Below are positions 35,014-44,413 of a stretch of DNA of 64,000 nt, one piece after another. A program made the position numbers and the translations under genes. Under the pieces are notes generated by a model. The model worked only from the letters and a program-made list of their open reading frames with translations. It had not been told where the DNA came from and did not search any database. Position 1 is the first letter of the stretch; every line of letters begins with the position of its first letter. This stretch comes from Siminovitchia thermophila (lineage in GTDB: Bacteria > Bacillota > Bacilli > Bacillales > Bacillaceae_C): contig NZ_JAFBFH010000020.1 of NCBI RefSeq assembly GCF_016909185.1, forward strand, positions 1 through 64,000, in the 5' to 3' direction.

Positions 35014-35664
35014 TTGAAAAAGAAGATGTGTATCTGTTTGGTTTTATCGGTTTTGCTTTTGGCTGGCTGCGCGACTGGTGGCGGAAATAAAAAGGAAACG
35101 GCCGATCTTAATAAAATCGAAGCAATCTATATTGATCATGGCAGTACGAACGTTCATATCAATAGTGTGAATCAATCTCAGTTAGAGGCATCTCATTCAA
35201 AATTAATCATGGATAAAAGAAAAAAAGAAATCTCTATCAAATTGGAGAAAAGCTTCTTTAATATTGGTCCAAAAATGAACTTTAATAAAAATCTTCACGT
35301 GAACATTCCAAAGGATTATAAAGGAAAAATCTTCATCAACGGAGGTTCGGGCAATATCACATCGGAAGAATTAGAAACGGAACATATCGAAGCGACTACA
35401 AAGAGCGGCAACATCTCCCTTGAATTTGCCGATTTTCACAGTGATGTTTTTGCCCAAACGGCTAGCGGCAATGTAAATCTTTTATTACATGAAAAGGAGG
35501 AACCCGATATCCAGTTAACAACGAAGACGGCTAGTGGCCAGCAAATCATTTCTGTTCCGCTTTTCATTAAACATGGAGATAAAAAAAGAATCGAGGGCAA
35601 AGGGGGAAAAGGCTTGTATCAGGTTGATATTGAGACCGCTTCAGGAAACATTACCGTACAGTAA
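35014..35664 (+). CDS. Lipoprotein with DUF4097-like beta-helical domain
   Basis: A 216-residue lipoprotein: signal ending LLAGC, then repeating short strands with the recurrent (K/A)(S/T)(G)N(I/V) turn (KSGNISLEF, ASGNVNLLL, ASGNITVQ), as in the putative adhesin family DUF4097. The TTG at 35014 follows GGGAGGCG. Function unknown; related domains are common in envelope-stress operons. Confidence 0.7.
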   Translation: MKKKMCICLVLSVLLLAGCATGGGNKKETADLNKIEAIYIDHGSTNVHINSVNQSQLEASHSKLIMDKRKKEISIKLEKSFFNIGPKMNFNKNLHVNIPKDYKGKIFINGGSGNITSEELETEHIEATTKSGNISLEFADFHSDVFAQTASGNVNLLLHEKEEPDIQLTTKTASGQQIISVPLFIKHGDKKRIEGKGGKGLYQVDIETASGNITVQ

Positions 35665-35816
35665 AGCACCAGGCGGCGTAAAAACAGAAGTTTTTAAATG
35701 GAAAGGAAGAAACGGTTGGCACGGATACAAATGGAGATGGTTTGTTCTTGTATCGAAGTTGAGGCATTAGCCGCTCTTTTGAATATCATATCAAGAACTT
35801 GAACAAAAGGGCGGGA

Positions 35817-36533
35817 ATGAATGTGGAAAGCACCTATCTTAATTGTCTGGCTTTTTTCGGAGTGGGAGGCGCCCACCCAGGCGGTCTGCAATTGACAAAA
35901 AACATCTTATCCAGGGAAAAAATCGGTAGCACTACAAAAATCCTTGATGTGGGCTGTGGAACAGGGCAAACTTCTGCCTATATTGCAAAAAAGTACGGCT
36001 GTCACGTAACAGCCCTTGATTGTCATACAATTATGATCGAAAAGGCAAAAAAGAGATTTCGCTCGCTGCAGCTTCCGGTCGTTACTTGTTACGGAAGTGC
36101 CGAACACCTGCCTTTTGAAGACGAATCATTTGATATGATTTTGTCCGAATCGGTTACTGCGTTTACAGATGTCTCCAAGTCCATACCAGAATACAAACGG
36201 GTGTTAAAGCCAAATGGCATATTGCTGGCTATTGAAATGACACTGGAAAATTTGATTACCGAAGCTGAATTAGCCCAGATTCTTCACTTTTATGGGGTGA
36301 GGCAACTACTGAGCGAGGCAGAATGGCGTGCCCATTTTCAAAAAGCCGGTTTCCGACAAGTTCTTTCAGAAAATTTCAAGTTGCATCCAGACGCACAGAA
36401 TATGTGCCATGCCTTGGATTTCTCACTTTCAAAAAATATAGATCCCTCCTATTTTCACACACTCCACCAGCACCAATATTTATCCATGATCTATAAGGAT
36501 AGATTAGGATGCCGCATATATAGATGCCAGTAA
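35817..36533 (+). CDS. Class I SAM-dependent methyltransferase
   Basis: A 238-residue methyltransferase of the UbiE/Methyltransf_11 type: motif I ILDVGCGTGQT, acidic ALDCH end of strand 2, EHLPFEDESFDMILSE motif and the post-motif LKPNGILLAIE. The substrate is not evident. The start is uncertain (ATG 35817 or TTG 35799). A terminator follows. Confidence 0.82.
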   Translation: MNVESTYLNCLAFFGVGGAHPGGLQLTKNILSREKIGSTTKILDVGCGTGQTSAYIAKKYGCHVTALDCHTIMIEKAKKRFRSLQLPVVTCYGSAEHLPFEDESFDMILSESVTAFTDVSKSIPEYKRVLKPNGILLAIEMTLENLITEAELAQILHFYGVRQLLSEAEWRAHFQKAGFRQVLSENFKLHPDAQNMCHALDFSLSKNIDPSYFHTLHQHQYLSMIYKDRLGCRIYRCQ

Positions 36534-36577
36534 GCTTTCTTGATGGAGAGGAGTTGGTTTTGAAAAGCATATTTTTA

Positions 36578-36613
36578 CAAAAAGCGGAGTGAAAAGACTT
36601 CGCTTTTATTTTT
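36578..36613 (+). terminator. Terminator after the methyltransferase
   Basis: AAAAGCGGAGT and ACTTCGCTTTT form a stem around GAAAAG, followed by T-rich sequence. Confidence 0.75.
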
Positions 36614-36797
36614 ATTCCCAGCGACTTTGTCTAGTGTCTTTCTTGGACGGCCCGAGTCCAGAGTCTCATCGCACTCGATAATTTCCCTCCTTTTTGCACA
36701 AAATCCCAGTACTGAATCATTTTGTATATGTGCTACTATAAGATAAGGAACTGCCTAAACAGAAAACTTGAATTCACATTCGGATGGTGACGAACAA

Positions 36798-37481
36798 GTG
36801 ACAAACATTTTAGTAGCCGACGATGACCAGGATATTGCTGATTTAATATGTCTGCATTTGGAAAAGGAAGGCTTACATACTATCAAAGTGTACAATGGCA
36901 AAGAAGCGCTTCATGCCATTCATTCGCAACATATCGACTTGGTCATATTGGACATTATGATGCCGGAAATGGACGGTTATGGGGTCGTTCAGAAAATAAG
37001 GGAGCAATATTATCTTCCGGTGATTTTTTTAAGCGCCAAAGCATCTGATTTGGATAAAATAACCGGACTTGTCATGGGGGCGGATGATTACATGGTCAAG
37101 CCATTTAACCCGATGGAGTTGGTAGCCCGCGTGCAGGCCCAGCTTCGGCGTTCGAAACTGATAGGTTATTCCACGGAAAAAAATGAAATCATTTCCGGAG
37201 GATTGGTTCTGAACGCCGATGAGCGGACCGTTAAACTGTATGGTGAGTCCATCGAATTAACGCCTAAGGAATTCGACATTCTTCATTTGTTGGCAAGCTA
37301 TCCCAATAAGGTATTTAGTACGGAAAATATTTTTCAGAATGTATGGGGCGAAGCTTATTATGGAAGCAGTAACACAGTGATGGTACATATTCGCGGTTTA
37401 AGAAAAAAGTTGAAAGAAGATGGGGATAAAAACAAGTTCATTAAAACCGTTTGGGGAATAGGGTATAAATTCAATGGGTAA
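36798..37481 (+). CDS. vanR: OmpR-family response regulator, VanR-like
   Basis: A 227-residue regulator: receiver domain with the acidic pair ADDD, phospho-acceptor in LVILDIMMPEMDG, Lys in VKPFNP, then a winged-helix output domain (ELTPKEFDILHLLASYPNKV, VWGIGYKFNG). Similarity of the whole and the downstream VanY support a VanR-like assignment. The GTG at 36798 follows GGATGGTGA. It overlaps the kinase gene. Confidence 0.82.
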   Translation: MTNILVADDDQDIADLICLHLEKEGLHTIKVYNGKEALHAIHSQHIDLVILDIMMPEMDGYGVVQKIREQYYLPVIFLSAKASDLDKITGLVMGADDYMVKPFNPMELVARVQAQLRRSKLIGYSTEKNEIISGGLVLNADERTVKLYGESIELTPKEFDILHLLASYPNKVFSTENIFQNVWGEAYYGSSNTVMVHIRGLRKKLKEDGDKNKFIKTVWGIGYKFNG

Positions 37482-38568
37482 CATGCTGCGGAGCTTTCGA
37501 ACCCAGATGATTATCCGTCTCTGCATGAGTATGGCTGCCGCCGGAGGCATCACATACGGACTTTATAAAATTCTTCAGTTTTATTATCAAAAAGAGGTGA
37601 GAGCAGAGGATCCTCTTGCGCAAGTCCGCTTGAAGATAGCCGAGATAGGGGATATAAATTTTTTCCTGATCATTTTTATTCCGCTTGCCATCCTGTTTTT
37701 CTTCTTTTTCACTAAATCTTACAGTTCTTATTTTAAAGAGATTTCCACTGGGATTCATCAACTGGCAAATGGAGATTTTAATACCCGCGTCCGTATAAGG
37801 ACAAAGGACGAATTTGGCGACATTGCGGAAGATATTCATAAAGCGGGAGAGAAGTTAAAAGACTCATTGGAACGTGGAGATTTTGCCGAAAGCAGTAAAG
37901 ATCAGTTAATTGTCAATCTAGCTCATGATTTACGTACACCGCTGACATCCGTTTTGGGATATTTGGACTTGGTTTTAAGAGAGAGCGATCTGACCAAGGA
38001 TCAAGTTCAGCACTATTTGACAATCGCCCATACGAAATCTGTTCGGCTGGAAAAGCTTATTGATGAGCTATTTGAAGTGTCGCGGTTAAATTATGGAATG
38101 TTAAAAATGAAAAAGGAACTTTTAGATCTCGGAGAATTGCTCAGGCAACTAAAGGAAGAATTTTACCCGGAACTTGAAAAAAAACGATTGACAGCCAGAG
38201 TGGATGTGACGCCTGATTTACAAATATCCGCGGATGGAGAAATGCTGGCCAGAGTTTTTGAAAATCTGCTTTCGAATGCGGTTCGCTACGGCGCGGACGG
38301 CAAATACATTGATATAAGAGCGTATGTTGATGAAGGAGATGCTGTTGTAGAAGTCGTTAATTATGGAAGTTATATTGCTCCCGAAAACGTGTCCCATATT
38401 TTTGACGTCTTTTTTACGGAGGAAAAGTCCAGATCTGTCGATCAGGGCAGCACAGGGCTTGGCTTGTTTATTGCCAAAAATATTGTGGAACAACATAATG
38501 GGACCATAACCGCCAAGAGTGATCCCGTTCAAACGATCTTTGCGGTGCGACTTCCCATGAAAATTTAA
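37474..38568 (+). CDS. vanS: Sensor histidine kinase, VanS-like
   Basis: A 364-residue kinase: two spans (about 15-32 and 62-80), HAMP linker, His box NLAHDLRTPLTSVLGYLDLV, N box FENLLSNAVRYGADGK, and G boxes TGLGLFIAKNIVEQHNG. The extracellular loop is short (about 30 residues), as in VanS-B/Bacillus homologues. It pairs with the preceding regulator and probably responds to cell-wall stress. Confidence 0.85.
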   Translation: MGNMLRSFRTQMIIRLCMSMAAAGGITYGLYKILQFYYQKEVRAEDPLAQVRLKIAEIGDINFFLIIFIPLAILFFFFFTKSYSSYFKEISTGIHQLANGDFNTRVRIRTKDEFGDIAEDIHKAGEKLKDSLERGDFAESSKDQLIVNLAHDLRTPLTSVLGYLDLVLRESDLTKDQVQHYLTIAHTKSVRLEKLIDELFEVSRLNYGMLKMKKELLDLGELLRQLKEEFYPELEKKRLTARVDVTPDLQISADGEMLARVFENLLSNAVRYGADGKYIDIRAYVDEGDAVVEVVNYGSYIAPENVSHIFDVFFTEEKSRSVDQGSTGLGLFIAKNIVEQHNGTITAKSDPVQTIFAVRLPMKI

Positions 38569-38642
38569 GAAAAACTTAATCATTTCTTCCTGCTTTCTTA
38601 AGTGTCCTTTCCTACGATTAACCTTATAGGAGGGAGATTTAT

Positions 38643-39485
38643 ATGAAAAAGGCAGGCTCGAGTATTTTTATTTTACTTTTACTAGGGCTTACTGTTGCAT
38701 TCATTGTTTTTGGACCGGAAAGCGACGTCCGGAAACCGAGCAACAAAGCCGGGAAATCCACCATAACCATTAATAAAGATCATATTTATACGGGCCATCT
38801 GTTATTAATCAATCACGACCATCCTGTCCGAAAATCCGGAATGATGAAGGACATTATTCACTTATCGGAAAATACCTTTGTGTCCAAAGGATACGGATTG
38901 TTGCGATCAGATATCAGGCTTTCAGAACATGTAGCGAATGAATTTTCGAAAATGGTCAAAGACGCTGAGAAAGAAGGCATTGATCAATTTATGGTAAATA
39001 GTGGATTTCGTACCTTTGAAGAACAAAATCGGCTCTACTTAGAAATGGGAGCAGATTACGCCATGCCGGAGGGGTACAGCGAACATAACGCGGGATTCGC
39101 ATTGGATATCGGTTCTTCTGAAATGAAAATGGAAAAAGCGCCAGAGGGAAAGTGGCTGGAAAAAAACGCATGGAAATATGGATTTATCCTGCGTTATCCC
39201 AAGGACAAGTCGGCTATTACTGGAATACAATATGAACCGTGGCATTTCCGATATGTCGGTTTGCCGCACAGCGCTGTCATCCATCAGGAAGGCTTTGTCT
39301 TGGAACAATACCTGGAGTATGTTAAACAGAAACAGCATCTATTAGTACGCGTGGATGGGGAGGAGTATGAAGTATCGTATTATGAGTTAACAGATCACCC
39401 CTCCATCGAGGTGCGTGTCGGCAATATGTATGAGATATCGGGTGATAATATGGGCGGGGTCATCGTTACAAATTGGGAACCATAA
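38643..39485 (+). CDS. vanY: D-alanyl-D-alanine carboxypeptidase, VanY-like
   Basis: A 280-residue protein with an N-terminal membrane anchor and the peptidase domain of VanY: SGFRTFEEQ, zinc-binding SEHNAGFALDIG (S-x-H-x-x-G-x-A-x-D) and EPWHFRYVG (E-x-W-H). It removes the terminal D-alanine of peptidoglycan precursors. An extra C-terminal region of about 60 residues (HLLVRVDGEEYEVSYYEL) is unusual. No vanH, vanA or vanX follows, so this set is a cell-wall maintenance system, not full glycopeptide resistance. Confidence 0.88.
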   Translation: MKKAGSSIFILLLLGLTVAFIVFGPESDVRKPSNKAGKSTITINKDHIYTGHLLLINHDHPVRKSGMMKDIIHLSENTFVSKGYGLLRSDIRLSEHVANEFSKMVKDAEKEGIDQFMVNSGFRTFEEQNRLYLEMGADYAMPEGYSEHNAGFALDIGSSEMKMEKAPEGKWLEKNAWKYGFILRYPKDKSAITGIQYEPWHFRYVGLPHSAVIHQEGFVLEQYLEYVKQKQHLLVRVDGEEYEVSYYELTDHPSIEVRVGNMYEISGDNMGGVIVTNWEP

Positions 39486-39636
39486 AGTGAAACTTCATTC
39501 AGTAGGAGTTTTTTCCATCTCCAACTGAATGTTAGTTGAACCAATCGGGCATTTAGGTGCCGTTATCTCCCACTTGGACCTTTTTGTATTCACTCAAGAT
39601 TTTGCAGTGGGAGTGTTACGGCACCTTACATGCGGG
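39482..39636 (+). repeat. Two-hairpin intergenic element, copy 2
   Basis: Begins inside the vanY stop (ATAAAGTGAAACTTCATTCA) and ends ACCTTACATGCGGG. First hairpin: CATTCAGT near TGAATG; second: AGGTGCCGTTATCTCCCACT pairing with its near complement ending GGCACCT. It is directly followed, without spacer, by copy 3 in the same direction. Confidence 0.88.
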
Positions 39637-39782
39637 ATAAAGTGAAACTTCATTCAGCAGGCGTTTTCCCTACTGAATGTTAGTTGAACCAATCGGGCAT
39701 TTAGGTGCCGTTATCTCCCACTTGGACCTTTTGTATCCACCCAAGTTTTGCGGTGGGAGTGTTACGGCACCTTACATGCGGG
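39637..39782 (+). repeat. Two-hairpin intergenic element, copy 3 (tandem with copy 2)
   Basis: Same element as copy 2, with a shorter first hairpin loop and changes that keep pairing (CATTCAGCAGG...CTACTGAATG). The tandem arrangement shows that the unit spans from ATAAAG to CGGG. Confidence 0.88.
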
Positions 39783-39941
39783 AAAAAAAGATCGTTCGAT
39801 TTTTGCAAAATACGGATTTCATCTATTCCGGACATTTGTTTCCAACTTCGTTCATTGAGTTACTTGTTGAAATGGACTTTGATAGAATAAAGGGAAGTCT
39901 GGATGATTCCCCCTGCACATGGGTTATATGGAGGAATGCAC

Positions 39942-41540
39942 ATGTCGAAAATCATTTTTACAAAGGGAAGAATACATACTTTTGATCAACGTCATCCGGT
40001 AGTGGAAGCGGTCGTTGTTGAAAATGGAAGAATCGTAGATCTTGGTGCACATAGTGATATGATGTTGCAGTGGGGAAGAAATGAAGTACAAGTCATTGAT
40101 TTGCAAGGGAAAATGGTGACGCCGGGCCTGATTGACAGTCATATGCATCTGTCGGGAGTTGCTTTTCAGTTTTTGGATTTGAACTTGACAGGAGTCGGGT
40201 CCAAAAGAGAGTTGCTGGAAAAAGTCAGGCAAAGGGCAAATACGACTCCATCAGAAAAGTGGTTGTTAGGAATGGGATTTGATGAAAATCTTTTTGATGA
40301 TGGCGGAATCCCCACGATTCAGGAACTTGATGAAGCGGCTCCGCACTGTCCGGTTTTTATCAAAAGGATTTGCCATCACGCCTTCCTTGTGAACAGTAAA
40401 GCACTCGAAATGGCCGACTATCATTCTTCGATGGACGTTCCGGCGGGTGGAAGCGTTGTTCTTGACCCGAATACGAAGAAGCCTACGGGATTGCTGCTTG
40501 AAACAGCCTCCAAATTGATTACGGACCGCATTCCGGAAAAGTCATATGAAGAATTGAAGAACGGGCTGGAGCAGGCGATGAAATATTCAATGGAACGGGG
40601 ATTGACCAGTGTCCATACGAATGACCCGAGCTATTTGGGCGGTTTGGATCAAACATATCAATTGTACGATGAATTGATTAATCGAGAGAAAAATGGGCTG
40701 CGCTGCAATTTATTGATCGACTACCCCTTTCTTAACCGCTTAAAGGAAAGAGGAATGTATGCCGGGTATGGCAATGCGTCATTGCGGATCGGCGCGATTA
40801 AAATTTTTGCGGATGGCGCATTTGGAAGAAGGACCGCGCTGCTCTCCGAGCCCTATCATGATGCGCCTGGCGAGTACGGTGAAGCGATCCATGATCAGGA
40901 AACCCTTTTTCAAATAGTCAAAAATGCCCGGGAATATTCCATGCCGATTGCTGTTCATACAATCGGGGATCAGGCGGTGGACAATGTACTGCGCGTACTC
41001 GAGCAATTTCCCAGCGTAAAAGTTCGCGACCGCATCATCCATGTATCGTTGCTAAGAGAGGATGTAATACAACGTTTGGCGAAACCAAGCTTGGTGGCGG
41101 ATATTCAGCCAAGGTTTGTAGTTGGGGACTTTCCTTGGATACAAGACAGGCTTGGTGAGGAAAGGATACCGTATGTATATGCGTGGAAATCCTTGCTTTC
41201 CGCCGGAGTGTTATGTGCAGGCGGATCTGATGCGCCCATCGAACCTGTTGATCCGCTCTTGGGCATTCATGCCGCTCTTACACGGAGGCATCCTGGAGAA
41301 TCTCACGAGGGCTGGGGTGAAAAAGAAAAACTATCCATGAAAGAGGCCTTGAAGTTATTTACCATTGGCGGAGCATATGCGACGAATGAAGAAGCTGTCA
41401 AAGGGACCATTTCAAGAGGAAAGCTGGCGGATATGACCGTCTTTTCAAAAGATCTGCTGGCGATTGACCATGCGGATGAATTATTGAATATAGAAGTTGA
41501 AATGACCATCATCGGTGGAGATATTGTTTTTCAAACCTAA
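39942..41540 (+). CDS. Amidohydrolase of the YtcJ type
   Basis: A 532-residue member of the amidohydrolase superfamily, YtcJ-like: N-terminal small beta domain, metal motif GLIDSHMHLSG, the DGAFGRRTALLSEPYHDAPG insert, AVHTIGDQAVDNVL, and the GSDAPIEPVDP metal aspartate, then the ADMTVFSKD end domain. It probably hydrolyses an N-substituted formamide or cyclic amide; the substrate is unknown. The ATG at 39942 follows GGAGGAATGCAC. It stands alone between repeat elements. Confidence 0.85.
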   Translation: MSKIIFTKGRIHTFDQRHPVVEAVVVENGRIVDLGAHSDMMLQWGRNEVQVIDLQGKMVTPGLIDSHMHLSGVAFQFLDLNLTGVGSKRELLEKVRQRANTTPSEKWLLGMGFDENLFDDGGIPTIQELDEAAPHCPVFIKRICHHAFLVNSKALEMADYHSSMDVPAGGSVVLDPNTKKPTGLLLETASKLITDRIPEKSYEELKNGLEQAMKYSMERGLTSVHTNDPSYLGGLDQTYQLYDELINREKNGLRCNLLIDYPFLNRLKERGMYAGYGNASLRIGAIKIFADGAFGRRTALLSEPYHDAPGEYGEAIHDQETLFQIVKNAREYSMPIAVHTIGDQAVDNVLRVLEQFPSVKVRDRIIHVSLLREDVIQRLAKPSLVADIQPRFVVGDFPWIQDRLGEERIPYVYAWKSLLSAGVLCAGGSDAPIEPVDPLLGIHAALTRRHPGESHEGWGEKEKLSMKEALKLFTIGGAYATNEEAVKGTISRGKLADMTVFSKDLLAIDHADELLNIEVEMTIIGGDIVFQT

Positions 41541-41547
41541 CAAAGGC

Positions 41548-41678
41548 GGTGCTGTCCGAAAAGTAATATTTCACCTTGAAAATTAAAAAACAAAACCCAA
41601 GAATGCCGGAAAATCAACATTCTTGGGCTTTATATTTTTTAGTGGATTTACTTTAAGTTGGACTTTTTACACAGCCCC
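41548..41678 (-). repeat. IS-end-bounded element with terminator hairpin, copy a
   Basis: About 131 bases, reverse-oriented to the copies at 45406 and 56922. The ends are imperfect inverted repeats (GGTGCTGTCCGAAAAG and the complement of GGGGCTGTGTAAAAAGTC). An inner palindrome AAGCCCAAGAATGTTGATTT ... CATTCTTGGG-TTTTG forms a strong stem. No coding content. It starts eight bases after the amidohydrolase gene and may serve as its terminator. Confidence 0.85.
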
Positions 41679-41714
41679 TCTTGCATAATGGAAGAAAGTG
41701 CTACATGAAAAAGA

Positions 41715-41743
41715 TGAAACTTTTTTTCTCCTAATTCAGTATA
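41715..41743 (+). promoter_or_regulatory. Candidate ECF (SigW-type) promoter of pspA
   Basis: TGAAAC (41715-41720) is followed after about 18 bases by GTATA (41739-41743). This is close to the SigW pattern TGAAAC-N16/17-CGTATA, and pspA of B. subtilis is known to be under SigW. Confidence 0.6.
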
Positions 41744-41777
41744 TAAGTATAAGAAATACATTTTTAGGAGTGTTTAA

Positions 41778-42455
41778 ATGGGGATTTTAGCAAGGTTTAA
41801 GGATATTATGGCCAGCAATATGAACGCCTTATTGGACAAAGCAGAGAATCCTGAGAAAATGATCGATCAGTATATGAGAAATGTAAATAGCGACTTGGGA
41901 AAGGTAAAAGCTGAAACAGCTTCCGTCATGGCGGAGGAGCAAAGGTCAAAAAGAGCGTTAAATGAGTGTTCTGCTGAAATTGAAAAAATGCAGCGTTATG
42001 CGGTGAAAGCATTGGAAGCGGGAAATGAAGATGACGCGCGGAAGTTTTTGGAGAAAAAAGCAACTTTAACGGAAAAAGAACAAGAGTTGCAGCAAGCATA
42101 CAGCCTGGCCGCCTCCAACGCCATTCGCATGCGGGAAATGCATGACAAGCTTGTGGCTGATATCGGCGAGCTGGAAGCCCGGAGAGCGATGTTGAAAAGC
42201 AAGGCCGCCGTTGCCAGGACTCAGGAGCGGATGAATAAAATGGGGTCATCTGTAACAGGAGCGAACGCCTCCATGTCGGCATTTGGTAGAATGGAAGAGA
42301 AAGTGGAACGGGCGTTGGATGAAGCGAATGCCATGGCCGAGTTGAATATGGCGCCAAAAGATGACATAGAAGAATTGACTGCCAAATATGATCGTAAGCC
42401 GGATGTAGAAGATGAGCTGACCGCTTTAAAAAAACAACTTGAAAATAAAGAATAA
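41778..42455 (+). CDS. pspA: Phage shock protein A (PspA/IM30 family)
   Basis: A 225-residue, almost fully helical protein with the family N-terminus (MGILARFKDIMASNMNALL, then EMIDQYMR-like) and long coiled coil. It binds stressed membranes from the cytoplasmic side and helps keep the proton gradient. It heads an operon with three genes in the order ydjG, ydjH, ydjI, as in B. subtilis. Confidence 0.92.
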   Translation: MGILARFKDIMASNMNALLDKAENPEKMIDQYMRNVNSDLGKVKAETASVMAEEQRSKRALNECSAEIEKMQRYAVKALEAGNEDDARKFLEKKATLTEKEQELQQAYSLAASNAIRMREMHDKLVADIGELEARRAMLKSKAAVARTQERMNKMGSSVTGANASMSAFGRMEEKVERALDEANAMAELNMAPKDDIEELTAKYDRKPDVEDELTALKKQLENKE

Positions 42456-42572
42456 TATTTTATGAGAAGGCGCTTGAACACAAATAGATAACCTTAGTGT
42501 GAGCTGTAGCCCGGGCTGCAGCTTTTGCACTGTTTTAGCAAGTGATTTGAGCGATGAAAGGGGGCGTATCGG

Positions 42573-43601
42573 TTGGTTATTCATTATAAATGTGCGAATT
42601 GCGGGGATGATATGGCCTTTGACAGCGAGACGGGGATGTTGGCTTGCCAAAGCTGTGGAAGGCAAGATCATATAGATCAAATATCAGAAAACTTAAAGAC
42701 AGTCGTTTTTTCAGATGATGAAGCAAAGGAGTATCATTGTGAAAATTGCGGAGCCGCCTTAATCACAGAAGCGGAGACAGCAGCAACGACTTGCAGTTTC
42801 TGTGGCGCGGGGGTCGTTTTGCAGGATCGTCTGTCCGGTGTATTGGCGCCGGCAAAGGTGATTCCTTTTAAAATTAGTAAGGAAGAGGCGATGAGCGCTT
42901 TCAAGAAATGGTGTAAAAACGGTCTTCTTACACCAAGAGGATTTATGTCGGCCGACAGGGTCAAAGGAATCACCGGGATGTATGTTCCTTTTTGGCTTTA
43001 TGACGTAAGCGGCCAAGCGGAGGTGGAGGCAGTCGCTACGAAAGTCAAAAGGTATACAAAGGGAGATTATGAATACACTGAGACGAAATATTATGAGGTG
43101 TACCGGGATATCGATTTGTCCTATGTGAAGGTTCCCATTGATGCATCTGAAAAAATGGACGACAACATCATGGATAAACTGGAACCTTTTCCTTATGATC
43201 AATTAAAAGACTTTAAAACACCTTACTTGGCAGGATATATTGCGGAAAAATACAACTACGATGATCAAGAGCTTTTCCCTCGTGTTCAGTCCAAGATCAA
43301 ACCATTCATAGATTCATATATCAGCTCTACCATTTCGGGGTATTCTTCTGTTACATATCGTCGAAAAGATATTGATACTACAAAGGTTCGCAGTGATTAT
43401 GTCCTGCTCCCCGTCTGGATGGTTTATTATGATTATGATAAAACGGAACATACTTTTGCCATGAATGGTCAAACCGGCAAGATTGTCGGCAAGCCCCCGA
43501 TCAGTTATTCAAAGGCAGCCGCTTGGTTCGGAGGGATCGCAGGCACTTCATTTATCACGTTGAAGATCGTCTCTCTCCTTATGGGAGGTGGCTTGTGGTG
43601 A
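42573..43601 (+). CDS. ydjG: YdjG-like protein with zinc ribbons
   Basis: A 342-residue protein beginning with two zinc-ribbon CxxC pairs (CANCGDD ... CQSCG and CENCGAA ... CSFCG), then a domain of about 200 residues with several Tyr-rich strands and one C-terminal hydrophobic span. It starts at a TTG (42573) after AAAGGGGG. It matches the second gene of the B. subtilis psp operon. The protein is thought to assist membrane-stress responses; the exact role is not known. Confidence 0.82.
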   Translation: MVIHYKCANCGDDMAFDSETGMLACQSCGRQDHIDQISENLKTVVFSDDEAKEYHCENCGAALITEAETAATTCSFCGAGVVLQDRLSGVLAPAKVIPFKISKEEAMSAFKKWCKNGLLTPRGFMSADRVKGITGMYVPFWLYDVSGQAEVEAVATKVKRYTKGDYEYTETKYYEVYRDIDLSYVKVPIDASEKMDDNIMDKLEPFPYDQLKDFKTPYLAGYIAEKYNYDDQELFPRVQSKIKPFIDSYISSTISGYSSVTYRRKDIDTTKVRSDYVLLPVWMVYYDYDKTEHTFAMNGQTGKIVGKPPISYSKAAAWFGGIAGTSFITLKIVSLLMGGGLW

Positions 43602-44392
43602 GGAACTATTTTTTAAAAAACATTTTGCTGATGGCTGTTCTCTTGTTGTTGTCCCTTTTGGTTTTTACAACCGCGGCAGCAAATTCTCCGGAAAAACAAA
43701 GAATCTTTGATAATGCCGAACTTTTGAGCAAAAGTGAAGTCAAAAAGCTTGAAGCGCTGGCCAAAAAATATGGGGCGAAAAGAGATACAGATTTTATCAT
43801 ATTGACCACCAAGAACGAGGAAGGCCAAGACACGAAGGAGCTTACCCAAGATTTTTATGATCAGCAGGCGCCGGGCTATGATAAGCCTCATGGAAATACC
43901 GTTATACTGACGCTTGATATGAAGAATCGGAACGTATATGTAGCGGGTTTTTACAAGGCGAAAAAATATTTGAACCATGAGCGGGCAGATCTCGTCCGAA
44001 AAAAAATTACCCCGGACTTATCTGATGGCAATTACGACAAAGCGTTTCAATCATTTATTAAGACGTCTTCCAAGTACATGGGATTCAGGCCGGGAGTGAA
44101 TCCGGATAATATCTTATTTAACGGGTGGTTTCAAATCATCGCTTCGCTCGTGATCGCATTAGCGGCGGTTGGCATAATGGCTTTCAATACAGGTGGAAAA
44201 GTGACTGTCAACGCGCGCACATACCACGACCAGAAGAATACAAAGGTAAAACAAAGAAAAGACCAGTATATCCGAACAAAAACAACGAAACGAAAAAAGC
44301 CTTCCAACAATAGCAGTGGTGAGAGTGCCGGTTCTGGCGGCGGGACCACAAAAAGCGGACATTCCCACAGCGGCAGTATGGGGAAATTTTAG
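43598..44392 (+). CDS. ydjH: YdjH-like TPM-domain membrane protein
   Basis: A 264-residue protein with an N-terminal signal/anchor, a TPM (Psb32-like) domain from about 40-160 (RIFDNAELLSKSEVKKLE, HGNTVILTLDMKNRNVYV), one membrane span (about 182-200) and a basic tail rich in Lys, Ser and Gly that ends GHSHSGSMGKF. The GTG at 43598 overlaps the ydjG stop. It belongs to the psp-linked operon. Confidence 0.82.
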   Translation: MRNYFLKNILLMAVLLLLSLLVFTTAAANSPEKQRIFDNAELLSKSEVKKLEALAKKYGAKRDTDFIILTTKNEEGQDTKELTQDFYDQQAPGYDKPHGNTVILTLDMKNRNVYVAGFYKAKKYLNHERADLVRKKITPDLSDGNYDKAFQSFIKTSSKYMGFRPGVNPDNILFNGWFQIIASLVIALAAVGIMAFNTGGKVTVNARTYHDQKNTKVKQRKDQYIRTKTTKRKKPSNNSSGESAGSGGGTTKSGHSHSGSMGKF

Positions 44393-44413
44393 GTTTGAAA
44401 GGAATGATCATCG

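Noticed and set aside
36798-39485. Glycopeptide resistance cluster
   Set aside because: Only regulator, sensor and D,D-carboxypeptidase are present; vanH, vanA/B and vanX are missing.
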